Part shown: one piece after another, positions 30,883 through 40,769 of the stretch
Position numbering within the stretch: the first letter of the stretch is position 1
Layout: every line of letters starts with the position of its first letter
Assembly: GCA_021773635.1 (NCBI GenBank)
Contig: JAJFJV010000019.1
Coordinates: forward strand, 1-64,000
Source of the DNA: Gammaproteobacteria bacterium
Lineage (GTDB): Bacteria > Pseudomonadota > Gammaproteobacteria > HK1
Direction: 5' to 3'
Length of the DNA: 64,000 bases
Notes under the pieces: generated by a model
Told to the model about the DNA's origin: nothing
The model's database searches: none
The model's input: the letters and a program-made list of their open reading frames with translations, nothing else
Program-made: the position numbers and the translations under genes

Positions 30883-32645
30883 CACTCACCTCCAAACTCT
30901 AGGCCATGCAGTGCGTTTTCCAGCTCCACCCGCACCAGCGGATCATCTTCATGTTGCAACAACCAATGGTAGATGCGCCGGGCGTCCGCTCGCGCGCCCA
31001 GCCGCCCCAGCGCGGCAGCAAGTTTCCGTCGAGCCGAGCGTGCGCCGGCGGTATCGGCACTGCTGGCAATAACCCGCAAAAAGGCGGGCACGGCGGCAAC
31101 ATCGTCCCCGGCTGCCCCAAAGAATACACCGATCCGATACCAAAGCCCGGGGGTAATTTCAGACGCCTCTTGTCGTGCCAGCAAGGCTCGCACAAACACG
31201 TGCCCGGTCTCGGGCACCCGCTCACCAAATCTCAGGGCTTCAGCCACCACACCATCCGGCAAGGACGGTGCCCGGGCGTCCGCCAGCAATTGCGTCAGTA
31301 AAGCCAGGCCGTCATCGAGCTTGTCCGCGTGCAGGCTGAAACGTGCCCAGGCCAATTGCCACTGATATAGCGGCTCGTCGTCTGCCGGGCGCTTCCAGAC
31401 GGTAAAAACCCGCGCCACCTCCTCCAGTTCTCCGGCCGCCAACAGGCTGTCTACCAGCGCCGGATAGATAGCCTCGGGCAGCGTTTCGTTCGCCGGATAA
31501 AGATGGCGTAACAAGGCCCCCTCATGGAGCCTCGACAACAACTCAGCCAATTTCTGGTGCGCCGCGTTGCGTAACGCAGGCTCGGTCACGTCACGGCTCA
31601 GATAGGCGTACAGGGCCCGGGCCGCCAGCGGATCCTGAATGACCTGCCGTGCAGCCGGCTGCATCAGAGGCACCGCATCGCTAAGAGAAAGACCCGCCTC
31701 ACGGGCAATGACTTCTGCGTAGCTGGCGTAGGCAGACAACAGGGCCTGCTTCCGCGCCCCGGGCGCTGGCTGAAGTGCGGTCAAGGCCTCAAAAGCCAGC
31801 AGCTGCAGGCGTGTGGCCTGCCTTTCGCTGGCGACCGTAGCCAGGGCCCACCAAAACCAGTGGCGCGTCTGCCGATTCAGTTGCGGGGCCAGGGTAACCG
31901 CCTGGTCATAGCGGGATTCTCCCGACTCCCCCTCCCTGATGTCGGCAATCAGACGCAATGCCTGTGCTACCGGGTCCGATATATCAGAGAGGCCGACGAG
32001 CGCGGCCTCGACCTGCCCGGAAGACAGCAATACCCGGGCATAGAGCAGGCGCCAGGCTAAACTGTCATCCGCATAATCGAGACGGTAACGACCAACGGCG
32101 CCCAGGGCGTCCCGCACCCGCCCGACAGCAAGATAAAGGGCAATCATCTGGTGGCGAAGCTGGCGCAGGGTCTCGCTGTCCGGAACGGCTCCACGACCCC
32201 AGATCAGGTCAGTCAGCAGTGCCTGTGCTTCCTCATTACGCCCCAACTGGCCATAGCCCTGCACCTGCTGCATGGCCCCCCACAAACGGAAATCGGAGGG
32301 CAGACCGCGGGGAAGATGTTGCAAGCGGGTGAGCATGGCTTGCCAATCACCCTGCCGTCCGTATATGCCGATACGCAACCGCTCCCAACGCATCCACGAC
32401 TGAAAATCCCGATAATACTCCGGTTGTTCCTGATCCAGACGGCGCAGGGCAAAGGCAGGCACCCCGTTCGCCGCCAGTTCCTCAACCTGGCGATACTCAT
32501 CCACTACGGCCAGTGCCGGCAAAGGCACGCCGACGGCGACAATCAACAGCCAGAACAGGGACGAAAAAAAACGGGCACCCCGCAGGTAGCGGGATCCCCG
32601 TTTATATTGACTCCGCGGCAACTGCCCGGAAGTACTGAAATTCAC
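30882..32645 (-). CDS. TPR-like repeat protein with signal sequence, function unknown
   Basis: Up to 587 residues, rich in Ala, Leu and Arg and almost entirely helical, with irregular TPR-type repeats ([71 protein letters not shown]). A hydrophobic stretch [17 protein letters not shown] near residues 30-47 looks like a signal peptide or anchor, so the repeats should face the periplasm. The longest frame starts with GTG overlapping the rplS stop (GTGA), but the rplS terminator lies inside codons 15-28, so a later start (for example TTG around residue 34) is quite possible. Ends overlapping ogt. Confidence 0.7.
   Translation of the reverse strand: MNFSTSGQLPRSQYKRGSRYLRGARFFSSLFWLLIVAVGVPLPALAVVDEYRQVEELAANGVPAFALRRLDQEQPEYYRDFQSWMRWERLRIGIYGRQGDWQAMLTRLQHLPRGLPSDFRLWGAMQQVQGYGQLGRNEEAQALLTDLIWGRGAVPDSETLRQLRHQMIALYLAVGRVRDALGAVGRYRLDYADDSLAWRLLYARVLLSSGQVEAALVGLSDISDPVAQALRLIADIREGESGESRYDQAVTLAPQLNRQTRHWFWWALATVASERQATRLQLLAFEALTALQPAPGARKQALLSAYASYAEVIAREAGLSLSDAVPLMQPAARQVIQDPLAARALYAYLSRDVTEPALRNAAHQKLAELLSRLHEGALLRHLYPANETLPEAIYPALVDSLLAAGELEEVARVFTVWKRPADDEPLYQWQLAWARFSLHADKLDDGLALLTQLLADARAPSLPDGVVAEALRFGERVPETGHVFVRALLARQEASEITPGLWYRIGVFFGAAGDDVAAVPAFLRVIASSADTAGARSARRKLAAALGRLGARADARRIYHWLLQHEDDPLVRVELENALHGLEFGGE
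32563..32601 (-). terminator. intrinsic terminator of the rpsP-rimM-trmD-rplS operon
   Basis: On the minus strand CGGG-(GA)-TCCCGC and GCGGGG-(T)-GCCCG pair around a TACCT loop and are followed by eight T. It begins about 40 bp after the rplS stop and lies within the first codons of the longest downstream ORF. Confidence 0.85.
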
Positions 32646-32992
32646 CGTTTCAGCTTTTCCTTAATCCGTGCCGCCACACCAGTACGCTCACGCAGATAAT
32701 AAAGCTTGGCACCACGCACGTCGCCATGTCGCTTGACGGTGATGTCCTCTATGGCGCGGCTATGGGTCTGAAAAACGCGCTCCACGCCCTCTCCATGGGA
32801 AATCTTGCGCACCGTGAAGGCGGAATTAAGGCCGCGATTGCGCTTGGCAATGACCACGCCCTCAAAGGCCTGCAAACGCTCACGATTGCCTTCCTTGATT
32901 TTGACCCTAACCACCACGGTGTCGCCCGCGCTGAAAGGGGGAACCTTGCGTTCAATCTGTTCCGCTTCGATCTGTTCAATGATGTTACTCAT
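32642..32992 (-). CDS. rplS: 50S ribosomal protein L19
   Basis: Full-length L19, 116 residues: [55 protein letters not shown] and [19 protein letters not shown]. Located at the 30S-50S subunit bridge region. Last gene of the rpsP operon. Confidence 0.98.
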   Translation of the reverse strand: MSNIIEQIEAEQIERKVPPFSAGDTVVVRVKIKEGNRERLQAFEGVVIAKRNRGLNSAFTVRKISHGEGVERVFQTHSRAIEDITVKRHGDVRGAKLYYLRERTGVAARIKEKLKR

Positions 32993-33049
32993 GCCTTAAT
33001 CCTCTTCGTCTTAACACACGACCAGCCAATACCGCTGACCGTGCCACTG

Positions 33050-33802
33050 TTATTCTGTTTCGTCGTCATCCTGCCCAGCGATGAATTCTGCCAACAACTG
33101 CGCCTGTTCGACTTCCAGCTCCCTGCCTGCCAACAAGTCCGGCCGGCGCAACCAGGTGCGCCCCAGGGCCTGCTTGAGCCGCCAGCGCCGTATCGCCTCA
33201 TGGTCACCGGAAAGCAACACCGCCGGGACCTCGTCACCGTCCAATTCTTCCGGACGGGTATAGTGCGGGCAATCCAGCAAACCCGCCATAAATGAATCCT
33301 GCTGCGCCGAGTCTGCGTCGCCGAGAGCACCGGGCAGCAGTCTGACCGTGGCATCGATCACCGCCATCGCCGCCAGTTCACCACCGCTCAGGACATAGTC
33401 CCCGATGGACCATTCCTCATCCACCTCGGCGGCAATCAAACGTTCGTCGACACCCTCATAGCGCCCGCAAAGCAGAATGACCGAAGGCTGATCCACGAGC
33501 TGCTTCAAATCACCCTGTTGCAGGCGTTTCCCCTGAGGCGACAGATAGATAACCCGTGTCGCATCGCCCAGAGCCTGCCGTGCTGCCTGAATCGCTTCCC
33601 GCAGCGGCTCAACCTTCATCAGCATGCCGGGACCACCACCGTAGGGACGATCATCGACGGTTCGATGTCGGTCCCGGGTGTAATCCCGCGGGTTCCAGAA
33701 TGCCAGCTTCCAGATCCCCTTCCGCAGGGCCCGTGAGCTCACGCCGTAATCGCTAATGGCGCTGAACATCTCGGGAAACAGGGTGATCACGCCTATGCGC
33801 AT
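33050..33802 (-). CDS. trmD: tRNA (guanine-37-N1) methyltransferase
   Basis: SPOUT-class methyltransferase that makes m1G37 and prevents +1 frameshifting. The 250 residues include [49 protein letters not shown] and the knot [19 protein letters not shown] with the catalytic Asp region. Third gene of the operon, 57 bp before rplS. Confidence 0.98.
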   Translation of the reverse strand: MRIGVITLFPEMFSAISDYGVSSRALRKGIWKLAFWNPRDYTRDRHRTVDDRPYGGGPGMLMKVEPLREAIQAARQALGDATRVIYLSPQGKRLQQGDLKQLVDQPSVILLCGRYEGVDERLIAAEVDEEWSIGDYVLSGGELAAMAVIDATVRLLPGALGDADSAQQDSFMAGLLDCPHYTRPEELDGDEVPAVLLSGDHEAIRRWRLKQALGRTWLRRPDLLAGRELEVEQAQLLAEFIAGQDDDETE

Positions 33803-33827
33803 ACTCGGCCCCGCCCCCCAGAATCCT

Positions 33828-34334
33828 TCAGTAGTCCAGTCCCCAATCTACCCGCAGCTCACCAGCATCCAGGTCGACGCTCTGCACCACATGCTCCCAG
33901 ACATAGGGAATCAGACGTTCCTCCTCTCCCTCGACCACCAGCACGTCATTGGCGCCGGTCTCCATCAAGCCGGTGACCCGTCCAAGTTCTTCATCCTCGG
34001 TGTTGATCACCCGGAGGCCAATCAGGTCGTCCCAGTAATATTCGTTTTCAGCCAGAGCGGGCAACTGTTCCCGGCTAAGCAATACCTCCGAGCCTGCCAG
34101 CGCCTGCGCCGCGTCCCGATCCTCGCAACCCGCCAGCTTGACCGCAAGAAAACGCCCGTGGAGCCGACCCGACTCCAGCTTCCACTCGCGGAAATCCTGC
34201 CTGCTGCCAAGTCGCCATGACTTGCTGTGCAGCAAGTCCTCGGCAGGCTCGGTAAAAGAGCGGACCTTCAACCAGCCCCGAACCCCGAAAGGTCCGGCAA
34301 TCTTTCCCACGCTGATAAGATGAAGCTCAGACAT
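33828..34334 (-). CDS. rimM: 16S rRNA processing protein RimM
   Basis: Ribosome maturation factor for the 30S head that binds S19. The 168 residues comprise the N-terminal RimM domain ([21 protein letters not shown]) and the C-terminal PRC-barrel ([20 protein letters not shown] ... [27 protein letters not shown]). Between rpsP and trmD as usual. Confidence 0.97.
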   Translation of the reverse strand: MSELHLISVGKIAGPFGVRGWLKVRSFTEPAEDLLHSKSWRLGSRQDFREWKLESGRLHGRFLAVKLAGCEDRDAAQALAGSEVLLSREQLPALAENEYYWDDLIGLRVINTEDEELGRVTGLMETGANDVLVVEGEEERLIPYVWEHVVQSVDLDAGELRVDWGLDY

Positions 34335-34381
34335 TGGAGAAGCCGGGCCGGCTCACACCGCACCCGGGCAAGCGAAAGTTT

Positions 34382-34657
34382 CTAGGCTTCGACTGCGGCT
34401 TCGGCCACGACCTGTTCTTCGACTGGCTGCTTGAGCAGATTGGTGACCCGGGCCGAGGTCTGCGCACCCTGGGACACCCAGTGGCTAATACGCTCGCGCT
34501 GCAGTGACAGTTTTTGCTCTCCGCCAGTGGCACGTGGGTTGAAAAATCCGACGCGCTCGATAAAACGCCCGTCCCGCTTGTTACGACTGTCTGCCACCAC
34601 GACGTGGTAGAAAGGTTTCTTTTTCGCGCCCGTACGGGCCAAACGTATGGTTACCAT
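34382..34657 (-). CDS. rpsP: 30S ribosomal protein S16
   Basis: A 91-residue S16: [34 protein letters not shown], and a short acidic tail [12 protein letters not shown]. The start at 34657 is fixed by homology; an upstream in-frame ATG (34726) would add 23 unrelated residues. First gene of the operon. Confidence 0.98.
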   Translation of the reverse strand: MVTIRLARTGAKKKPFYHVVVADSRNKRDGRFIERVGFFNPRATGGEQKLSLQRERISHWVSQGAQTSARVTNLLKQPVEEQVVAEAAVEA

Positions 34658-34724
34658 CTTTATCCTGCGCACCCTGAAAATGAGTGATAAATGCCAGTTT
34701 TCCCGCCCGTGGGCGAGCGGGACC

Positions 34725-34750
34725 AAAAAGGGCGTTATTGTACGCCCTTC
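34725..34750 (-). terminator. intrinsic terminator after ffh
   Basis: Minus strand: AAGGGCGT, loop ACAAT, AACGCCCTT followed by TTTT. It starts about 45 bp downstream of the ffh stop, separating ffh from the rpsP operon, whose promoter must then lie between 34658 and 34724. Confidence 0.75.
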
Positions 34751-34794
34751 TCTCTAAATAGTAAGACCTTTTTCGTCACTGGATAAAGAGAGAG

Positions 34795-36156
34795 CTAGAA
34801 CGGCATTCCGGGGCCGCCCCCCCCCTTGAGGCCCGCCAATAACTGGCCCATGCCGCCACGTTTCTTCATCCGCTTCATCATTTTCTGCATCTGTGTCATC
34901 TGCTTCAGCAAACGATTAACGTCCTGCACCTGGGTACCTGAACCCGCGGCAATGCGTCGCTTGCGCGAGCCCTTGATGATAGCGGGCCGCCGACGCTCCT
35001 GCGGGGTCATGGAATTGATGATGGCCTCGGAGCGAATCAATTCCCGCTCTCCCGCCTGCTCTTGTGCGGCACCGGGCAGCTTGCCGCCACCGGGTAGCTT
35101 ATCCAGCAGACTCGATACCCCGCCCATACTCCGCACCTGTCGCAGTTGATCGCGATAATCCTCCAGATCGAAGCCCTTACCCTTTTTCAGCTTGCGCGCG
35201 AGGCCTTCTGCCTGCTTGCGATCGAGCTTCTGCTCCGCCTCCTCGATAAAACCCAGCACATCGCCCATGCCGAGTATGCGTGAGGCCACCCGGTCCGGAT
35301 GAAATACCTCCAGCGCTTCGGTTTTCTCCCCGACCCCGAGAAACTTGATCGGCTTGCCGGTTAGCTGACGAATTGACAGCGCTGCACCACCACGGGCATC
35401 ACCATCAGCCTTGCTGAGAATAACGCCGGTCAGCGGTAGCGCCTCGGCAAAGGCACGGGCCACATTGGCTGCGTCCTGGCCGGCCATGCTGTCCGCGACG
35501 AACAGTGTCTCCACCGGATTGACGGCCGCATGCAACGCCTTGATCTCGCTCATCATGGCCTCGTCCACATGCAGACGGCCGGCGGTATCAATGATCACCA
35601 CGTCACAGGCACGCTTGCGCGCCATATCGACCGCCGCCGTGGCGATGGATACCGGTGTGGCACCGTCCTCACCACGATAGCAGCGCGCCCCCACCTCACT
35701 GGCCAGGGTTTCAAGCTGTTCCATAGCCGCCGGACGATAGACATCACCACTCGCCACCAGCACCTTCTTCTTCTGCTTTTCCTTCAGCCAGCGCGCGAGC
35801 TTGGCCACCGTGGTGGTCTTGCCCGACCCCTGCAGACCCGCCATGAGGAATACCGCCGGTGGCGTAACCTTGAGATCCAGTTCGCCACCCACTTCACCCA
35901 TCAGACGGGTCAGCTCGTCGCGCACTACACGGATGAGTTCCTCGCCCGGGCTCAGGCTCTGCATCACATCGCGACCCAGGGCACGTTCGCGCACCTGCTC
36001 AATGAAGTCTCGCACCACGGGCAGCGCAACATCCGCCTCCAGCAGCGCCATGCGCACCTCGCGCAGAGCCTCCTGAATGTTCTTCTCCGTCAGCCGCCCG
36101 CTGCCCCGCAGACGTTTCAGGCTGGCGCCAAGGCGTTCACTCAAATTTTCAAACAC
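34795..36156 (-). CDS. ffh: signal recognition particle protein Ffh
   Basis: GTPase subunit of the bacterial SRP that targets nascent inner-membrane proteins. The 453 residues run N domain (1-90), G domain with GLQGSGKTTTVAKLA, VIIDTAGRLHVDE and SKADGDARGGAALS, and a Met-rich M domain (about 300-453: MTQMQKMMKRMKKRGGMGQL) that binds 4.5S RNA and signal peptides. The 4.5S RNA gene is not in this window. Confidence 0.98.
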   Translation of the reverse strand: MFENLSERLGASLKRLRGSGRLTEKNIQEALREVRMALLEADVALPVVRDFIEQVRERALGRDVMQSLSPGEELIRVVRDELTRLMGEVGGELDLKVTPPAVFLMAGLQGSGKTTTVAKLARWLKEKQKKKVLVASGDVYRPAAMEQLETLASEVGARCYRGEDGATPVSIATAAVDMARKRACDVVIIDTAGRLHVDEAMMSEIKALHAAVNPVETLFVADSMAGQDAANVARAFAEALPLTGVILSKADGDARGGAALSIRQLTGKPIKFLGVGEKTEALEVFHPDRVASRILGMGDVLGFIEEAEQKLDRKQAEGLARKLKKGKGFDLEDYRDQLRQVRSMGGVSSLLDKLPGGGKLPGAAQEQAGERELIRSEAIINSMTPQERRRPAIIKGSRKRRIAAGSGTQVQDVNRLLKQMTQMQKMMKRMKKRGGMGQLLAGLKGGGGPGMPF

Positions 36157-36183
36157 GACTATCCCTCATCATGGAAATCTTAT

Positions 36184-36325
36184 GCAGGCTGTTGAAAAAG
36201 GCTCAGGCGAGTGCCAGACAAGGCAAAAATTGGCGAAAAAGCGGAGCTTACATAGAGTAAGTGAGCATTTTGAGCCGATTTTTAACGCCGTATGGTGCCG
36301 TATGGGGGTTTTTCAACATCCTGCT
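36184..36325. mobile_element. complete MITE-like element between ffh and ypjD
   Basis: About 140 bp bounded by inverted repeats GCAGGCTGTTGAAAAAG (left) and the complement of GCAGGATGTTGAAAAAC (right), 15 of 17 matching. Inside, a second weaker inverted pair (CAAAAATTGGC / GCCGATTTTT) would let the single strand fold. No coding capacity. A relic of the same family lies at 29331-29382. Confidence 0.75.
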
Positions 36326-36423
36326 ACCGGCGCATTCTAACAGCCCGGCAGCCACCTTTCCGGCCCGCCTCTTTCTTGGCATGATTAACGCCATCATGCA
36401 CCCATCCAGACAAACGCCCTGAA

Positions 36424-37227
36424 ATGCTTAGCCCTCTAAGCATCGCTTTCTATCTGACGGCCACCGGTCTCTTGAGCGGGGGCCTCTTTTTTGCGAAGGA
36501 CAACAAAGGCCCACAGCCCCGCTACTGGATCGCAACCGCCTTTGCTGCCCTTGCGCTCCATGGCTTTTTACTTCATCAGAGCACCTTCGCCGGCACTGAT
36601 ATCAACCTGGGCTTTTTCAATGCCATCTCGCTCAGTGCATGGCTCATCGCATTGACCGTAGTCAGTGCCAGCACCCTGCGCCAGCCCCTTGATAATCTTG
36701 CCCTTTTCGCCCTCCCCATGGCTGCTCTCGGGGTTCTGCTCAGCGCGCTCTATCCCGGCTTGCATCTGCTCCCGAGGGAGCAAGGGGCGGGCCCTGAACT
36801 CCATGTGGCAACCTCACTTTTTGCCTACAGCATTCTGACCATTGCCGCCCTGCAATCCATCCTGTTGGCGGTCCAGGAACATCGCCTGCGACATCATCAT
36901 CCGGGCCGCCTGCGCCATGTTCTGCCGCCATTGCAGGTCCAGGAAAGTCTGCTCATACAGTTTGTCGCCATAGGCTTTGCCCTATTGAGCCTCAGCCTGC
37001 TGAGTGGCTTCATGTTCCTGGAGGATCTGTTCGCCCAGCACCTGGTGCACAAAACCGTGCTCTCGGCCATTGCCTGGCTGGTCTTCGCGGCGTTGCTATT
37101 GGGGCGCTGGCGTTTCGGCTGGCGGGGCCCACGCCTGGCACGCTGGAGTCTGGCCGGTTTCGCCCTGCTGATGCTGGCCTACTTCGGCAGCAAACTGGTA
37201 CTCGAACTGCTGCTGGAAAGGATCTGA
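36424..37227 (+). CDS. ypjD: CcsA/HemX-like inner-membrane protein YpjD
   Basis: A 267-residue polytopic protein with eight predicted helices, belonging to the cytochrome c assembly (CcsA/CcmC/HemX) superfamily: FLLHQSTFAGTDINLGFFNA, ATSLFAYSILTIAALQSILL, SGFMFLEDLFAQHLVHKTVL with conserved His residues. Its gene lies opposite ffh and just before a CNNM transporter, the same order as ffh-ypjD-yfjD in E. coli. The precise function is not settled; a link to magnesium homeostasis through the neighbour has been suggested for the family. Confidence 0.87.
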   Translation: MLSPLSIAFYLTATGLLSGGLFFAKDNKGPQPRYWIATAFAALALHGFLLHQSTFAGTDINLGFFNAISLSAWLIALTVVSASTLRQPLDNLALFALPMAALGVLLSALYPGLHLLPREQGAGPELHVATSLFAYSILTIAALQSILLAVQEHRLRHHHPGRLRHVLPPLQVQESLLIQFVAIGFALLSLSLLSGFMFLEDLFAQHLVHKTVLSAIAWLVFAALLLGRWRFGWRGPRLARWSLAGFALLMLAYFGSKLVLELLLERI

Positions 37228-37254
37228 TATGCGCTCGCGGCACACGGCCTACGC

Positions 37255-38544
37255 ATGACCGATATTCCTACATCGGTACTCGGCGGGATCCTTTTTCTGC
37301 TGATCTTGCTGTCCGGATTTTTCTCCGGTTCGGAAACCGGCATGATGGCCCTCAACCGTTATCGTCTGCGCCATCTGGCACGCAACCAGCATCGCGGTGC
37401 CCAGCGGGTTAGCGAGCTGCTGCAACGCCCGGATCGCCTCATCGGCCTCATCTTGCTGGGCAATAACTTCGTCAATATCCTCGCCTCGGCCATTGCCACC
37501 ATCATTGCCTTGCGGCTGTTGGGAGAAGCCGGAATCGTCGTCGCCACGGTACTGCTCACCCTGGTGATTCTGATCTTTTCCGAGGTAGCCCCCAAAACCC
37601 TTGCCGCACTGCACCCGGAGCGCATCGCCTTTCCTGCGAGTGTGGTCCTCCGACCCTTGCTGAGAGTGTTTTATCCGCTGGTATGGCTGGTGAACTGGAT
37701 TGCCAATGGGCTACTGAAACTGTTTCATCTGCTCCCGGAGGAGGCAGCGAAGGCCACCGATCTCAGCAGCGATGAGTTGCGCACCGTGGTGAAGGAGGCG
37801 GGCAATATGATCTCCCGTCGTCACCGGCGCATGCTGGTCAGCATCCTGGACCTGGAAAAGGTCACGGTGGAAGACATCATGGTGCCACGCGCTGAACTTG
37901 CCGGCATCGATCTGGATGATTCCGAACACGAGATTCTCCATCAACTGACTACCAGTCAGCACACCCGTCTGCCGGTCTTTCGCGAGGATATCAACCATAT
38001 CGCCGGCATTATCCACCTGCGACGCATGCTGGCTCCGGTGCACAACAATGCCCTGGACAAGAAGGAGCTGATCGAACAGCTTGAGGAGCCCTATTTTGTT
38101 CCGCTGGAGACCCCGCTCAATCGTCAACTGGGGAATTTTCAACGGCAGCAGCGACGCATCGCGCTGGCGGTAGACGAGTATGGAGACATACAGGGACTCG
38201 TCACCCTGGAAGATATCCTGGAAGAAATCGTGGGTGAATTCACCACCGATCCGGCGGCCGATAATATCGACATCCACCCGCAGGCAGATGGCACCTATCT
38301 CATTGATGGCGCCTCAAATATCCGCGAACTGAACCGCAGCATGCGCTGGAAACTGCCTGAGGATGGCCCCAAGACGCTGAATGGCCTGATCATCGAATAC
38401 CTGGAAAACATTCCCGAGCCAGGCACCAGCCTGCGCCTCGCAGGTTACCCTGTGGAGATTGTGCAGACCACGGAGCATGGTGTGAAAACGGTCAAGCTCA
38501 ACCCGGCCGGGAGAGATCGACCGGGGAAGAGAACGGGAAACTAG
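37255..38544 (+). CDS. CNNM/CorC-family membrane protein (YfjD-like magnesium/cobalt efflux type)
   Basis: A 429-residue protein: N-terminal DUF21 membrane domain with four helices (ILFLLILLSGFFSGSETGMMALN, about 1-180), a CBS pair (about 195-325: VEDIMVPRAELAGIDLDDSE ... ALAVDEYGDIQGLVTLEDILEEIVGEF) and a C-terminal CorC_HlyC domain (340-420). Homologues export Mg2+. Follows ypjD by 27 bp. Confidence 0.9.
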   Translation: MTDIPTSVLGGILFLLILLSGFFSGSETGMMALNRYRLRHLARNQHRGAQRVSELLQRPDRLIGLILLGNNFVNILASAIATIIALRLLGEAGIVVATVLLTLVILIFSEVAPKTLAALHPERIAFPASVVLRPLLRVFYPLVWLVNWIANGLLKLFHLLPEEAAKATDLSSDELRTVVKEAGNMISRRHRRMLVSILDLEKVTVEDIMVPRAELAGIDLDDSEHEILHQLTTSQHTRLPVFREDINHIAGIIHLRRMLAPVHNNALDKKELIEQLEEPYFVPLETPLNRQLGNFQRQQRRIALAVDEYGDIQGLVTLEDILEEIVGEFTTDPAADNIDIHPQADGTYLIDGASNIRELNRSMRWKLPEDGPKTLNGLIIEYLENIPEPGTSLRLAGYPVEIVQTTEHGVKTVKLNPAGRDRPGKRTGN

Positions 38545-38565
38545 ACCTTCGCCTGACTGTTGCCT

Positions 38566-39930
38566 TTATATTGCGGCCACGGCCTCATGCAGGCGGGTAA
38601 CCGGAATAATCTCCAGCCCCTTGATAGCACGTCGCGGGGCATTACCCCGGGGAATCACCGCCCGCTGAAAGCCATGTTTGGCCGCCTCCCGCAGCCGTTC
38701 CTCACCGTAGGGTACCGGGCGGATCTCTCCCGCCAGCCCCACCTCCCCAAAACTCAAAAGCTTTCGCGAGACCGGACGATCCCGCAGGCTGGAAAGCACG
38801 GCCAGCACCACCGGCAGATCAGCGGCGGTCTCGCCGATACGCACCCCGCCCACCACGTTGACGAAAACATCCTGATGCAGGCTGGCCACTCCGCCGTGAC
38901 GGCTGAGCACTGCGAGTAACATCGCCAGCCGCTTCTGCTCCAGGCCCACGGTCACCCGTCGTGGATTACCCAGTGCCGAATCGTCCACCAGTGCCTGCAC
39001 CTCAACCAACAGCGGTCGCGTGCCCTGGCGGGTGGCCATGATGACGCTGCCGGCAGTTTCAACCCCATCGGACACCAGCATGATCTCCGAGGGATTTTCC
39101 ACCTCGCGCAGGCCCTTTTCGGTCATCGCGAAGATGCCCAACTCATTCACCGCACCAAAACGATTCTTCACCGCCCGGATGACGCGGAAACGACTGCTTG
39201 CCTCACTCTCGAAGTACAGCACCGTATCCACCATATGCTCCAGCACCCGCGGCCCCGCCAGCGCCCCCTCCTTGGTTACATGACCGGCGAGAAACAGCAC
39301 GGTGCCCGTCTGCTTGGCAAAACGTACCAGCCGCGCCGTACTCTCACGCACCTGGGCCACGCCACCGGGGGCTGAACCCAGCGCCTCGGTATAGATGGTC
39401 TGAATGGAATCAATCACCATCACCCGCGGCTTTTCCCGCTGTGCCAGGGCGAGGATCTGCTCTACCCGGGTCTCTGCCAGCAAGCGCAACTCATCGGTGG
39501 CAAGCCCCAGACGTTGTGCCCGCAGGATCACCTGTTCCAGAGATTCCTCACCGGTAACATAGAGGAAGGCGGCCCCCGCGCTGTCGTGCAAACGGGTCAA
39601 TACCTGCAACAATAAAGTGGACTTGCCAATGCCGGGGTCCCCACCGAGGAGCACTACCGAGCCGGCTACCAGACCTCCCCCGAGCACCCGATCCAGCTCC
39701 CTGATGCCAGTGGCTTCGTGGCTGGTCTCCTGTACCGTCACCTCGGCCGCAGAGAGAATGGCGCTGTCCTCATTGCCCGCATAACCGCCGTAGCGATCAT
39801 CCTTCGCCACGGGTACGGGCAGCGCCTCCAGCAGGCTGTTCCATTCACCGCAGGCGCCACACTGGCCCGCCCATTTGGAGTGGCGTGCACCGCAGGACTG
39901 ACATTGGTAAGCGTGTTTTTCTTTGGGCAT
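38566..39930 (-). CDS. radA: DNA repair protein RadA
   Basis: RecA-like ATPase that drives branch migration during recombination repair. The 454 residues have an N-terminal C4 zinc finger (YQCQSCGARHSKWAGQCGACG), Walker A GGDPGIGKSTLLLQVL, the RadA-specific VKNRFGAVNELG, and a C-terminal Lon-like domain. Start 39930 (MPKEKHAYQC) matches the family; the frame extends 20 codons upstream without homology. Convergent with the CNNM gene. Confidence 0.97.
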   Translation of the reverse strand: MPKEKHAYQCQSCGARHSKWAGQCGACGEWNSLLEALPVPVAKDDRYGGYAGNEDSAILSAAEVTVQETSHEATGIRELDRVLGGGLVAGSVVLLGGDPGIGKSTLLLQVLTRLHDSAGAAFLYVTGEESLEQVILRAQRLGLATDELRLLAETRVEQILALAQREKPRVMVIDSIQTIYTEALGSAPGGVAQVRESTARLVRFAKQTGTVLFLAGHVTKEGALAGPRVLEHMVDTVLYFESEASSRFRVIRAVKNRFGAVNELGIFAMTEKGLREVENPSEIMLVSDGVETAGSVIMATRQGTRPLLVEVQALVDDSALGNPRRVTVGLEQKRLAMLLAVLSRHGGVASLHQDVFVNVVGGVRIGETAADLPVVLAVLSSLRDRPVSRKLLSFGEVGLAGEIRPVPYGEERLREAAKHGFQRAVIPRGNAPRRAIKGLEIIPVTRLHEAVAAI

Positions 39931-40042
39931 GGTTAAGAACTGGCGGTTAGATTGGCGCTTGATTGTAGCCTTCAGCCTTCCACCATTCATCCCGGCGCAC
40001 GCAGTTTCAGGCTAAACTTCGATACAGGAAGAACGAGAATTA

Positions 40043-40585
40043 ATGAACACGCCGAGGCCCACGCTCATGACCGACAATAACAAGACTCAGGAACATCTGC
40101 TCCACGGCTACGAACGCATGCTCGAACGCGCACGTGGCACCCTGGAACAGGCGCGCAAAGAGACCGTGCCCACGCTCTCCCAACTGCTGGACAAGGCCCG
40201 GGAAAAGGCCGTCTCCCTCGGTGAGTTAAGCCGCGAGGAAGCGGAAAAAGTGGCCCACTACCTGCACCGCGATGTGGACGATGCCGCTGATCACCTGAAC
40301 GAAAGTGGCGATGAGCTCGGAGACTGGCTGCGTTTTGATATGGAGCTCATAGAAGAACGCCTGCGAGATCTCTTTGCCGGCATGGTCGATCACACCCGCC
40401 TGGAGCTGGATCGCCTCGCCACCCGCGCTCGCGAGGGAAGCATACTTAACACAGGCGAGATCAGTGGTCCCGGCACCCTGGAGTGCCGTGCCTGTGGCCA
40501 GCATCTGCACTTTCACCATACCGGCCATATTCCACCCTGCCCCAAGTGCCACAAAACAAAATTTCGGCGGCCTAGGAAAAAGTAG
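40043..40585 (+). CDS. zinc ribbon-containing protein, DUF1451 (YbeL-like)
   Basis: A 180-residue protein with a long charged helical region (about 15-140, HGYERMLERARGTLEQARKE) and a C-terminal zinc ribbon (LECRACGQHLHFHHTGHIPPCPKCHKTKF). Matches the DUF1451/YbeL family, function unknown. AGGAAG lies about ten bases before ATG 40043; ATG 40067 is the alternative. Confidence 0.87.
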   Translation: MNTPRPTLMTDNNKTQEHLLHGYERMLERARGTLEQARKETVPTLSQLLDKAREKAVSLGELSREEAEKVAHYLHRDVDDAADHLNESGDELGDWLRFDMELIEERLRDLFAGMVDHTRLELDRLATRAREGSILNTGEISGPGTLECRACGQHLHFHHTGHIPPCPKCHKTKFRRPRKK

Positions 40586-40601
40586 GACGCGTCCCCTTTT
40601 C

Positions 40602-40673
40602 GTAGGGCGGGCCATGCCCACCGAATACTTTTCCCTTAACCACACACCTTTCGGCGGGCATGGCCCGCCCTAC
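40602..40673. repeat. REPIN: inverted pair of REP units
   Basis: Unit GTAGGGCGGGCCATGCCC... at 40602-40623 and its inverted partner at 40652-40673 separated by 28 bp. The two can pair into one long hairpin. Same family as the units around the RAYT gene at 42924. Confidence 0.85.
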
Positions 40674-40694
40674 GCGAGTTAACGACACGGAACA

Positions 40695-40760
40695 TTTCCA
40701 TATTTCATGGTCGAAGGGGATACCTGCAACACCACATTCTCCTCCCATAAAATATGGAAA
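40695..40760. repeat. long inverted repeat in the DUF547 leader
   Basis: Arms TTTCCATATTTCATGG (40695-40710) and CCATAAAATATGGAAA (40745-40760) match at 15 of 16 positions around a 34-base loop; the right arm ends ten bases before the DUF547 start codon, so an RNA hairpin would occlude its ribosome site. Confidence 0.7.
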
Positions 40761-40769
40761 CATTGCCCG

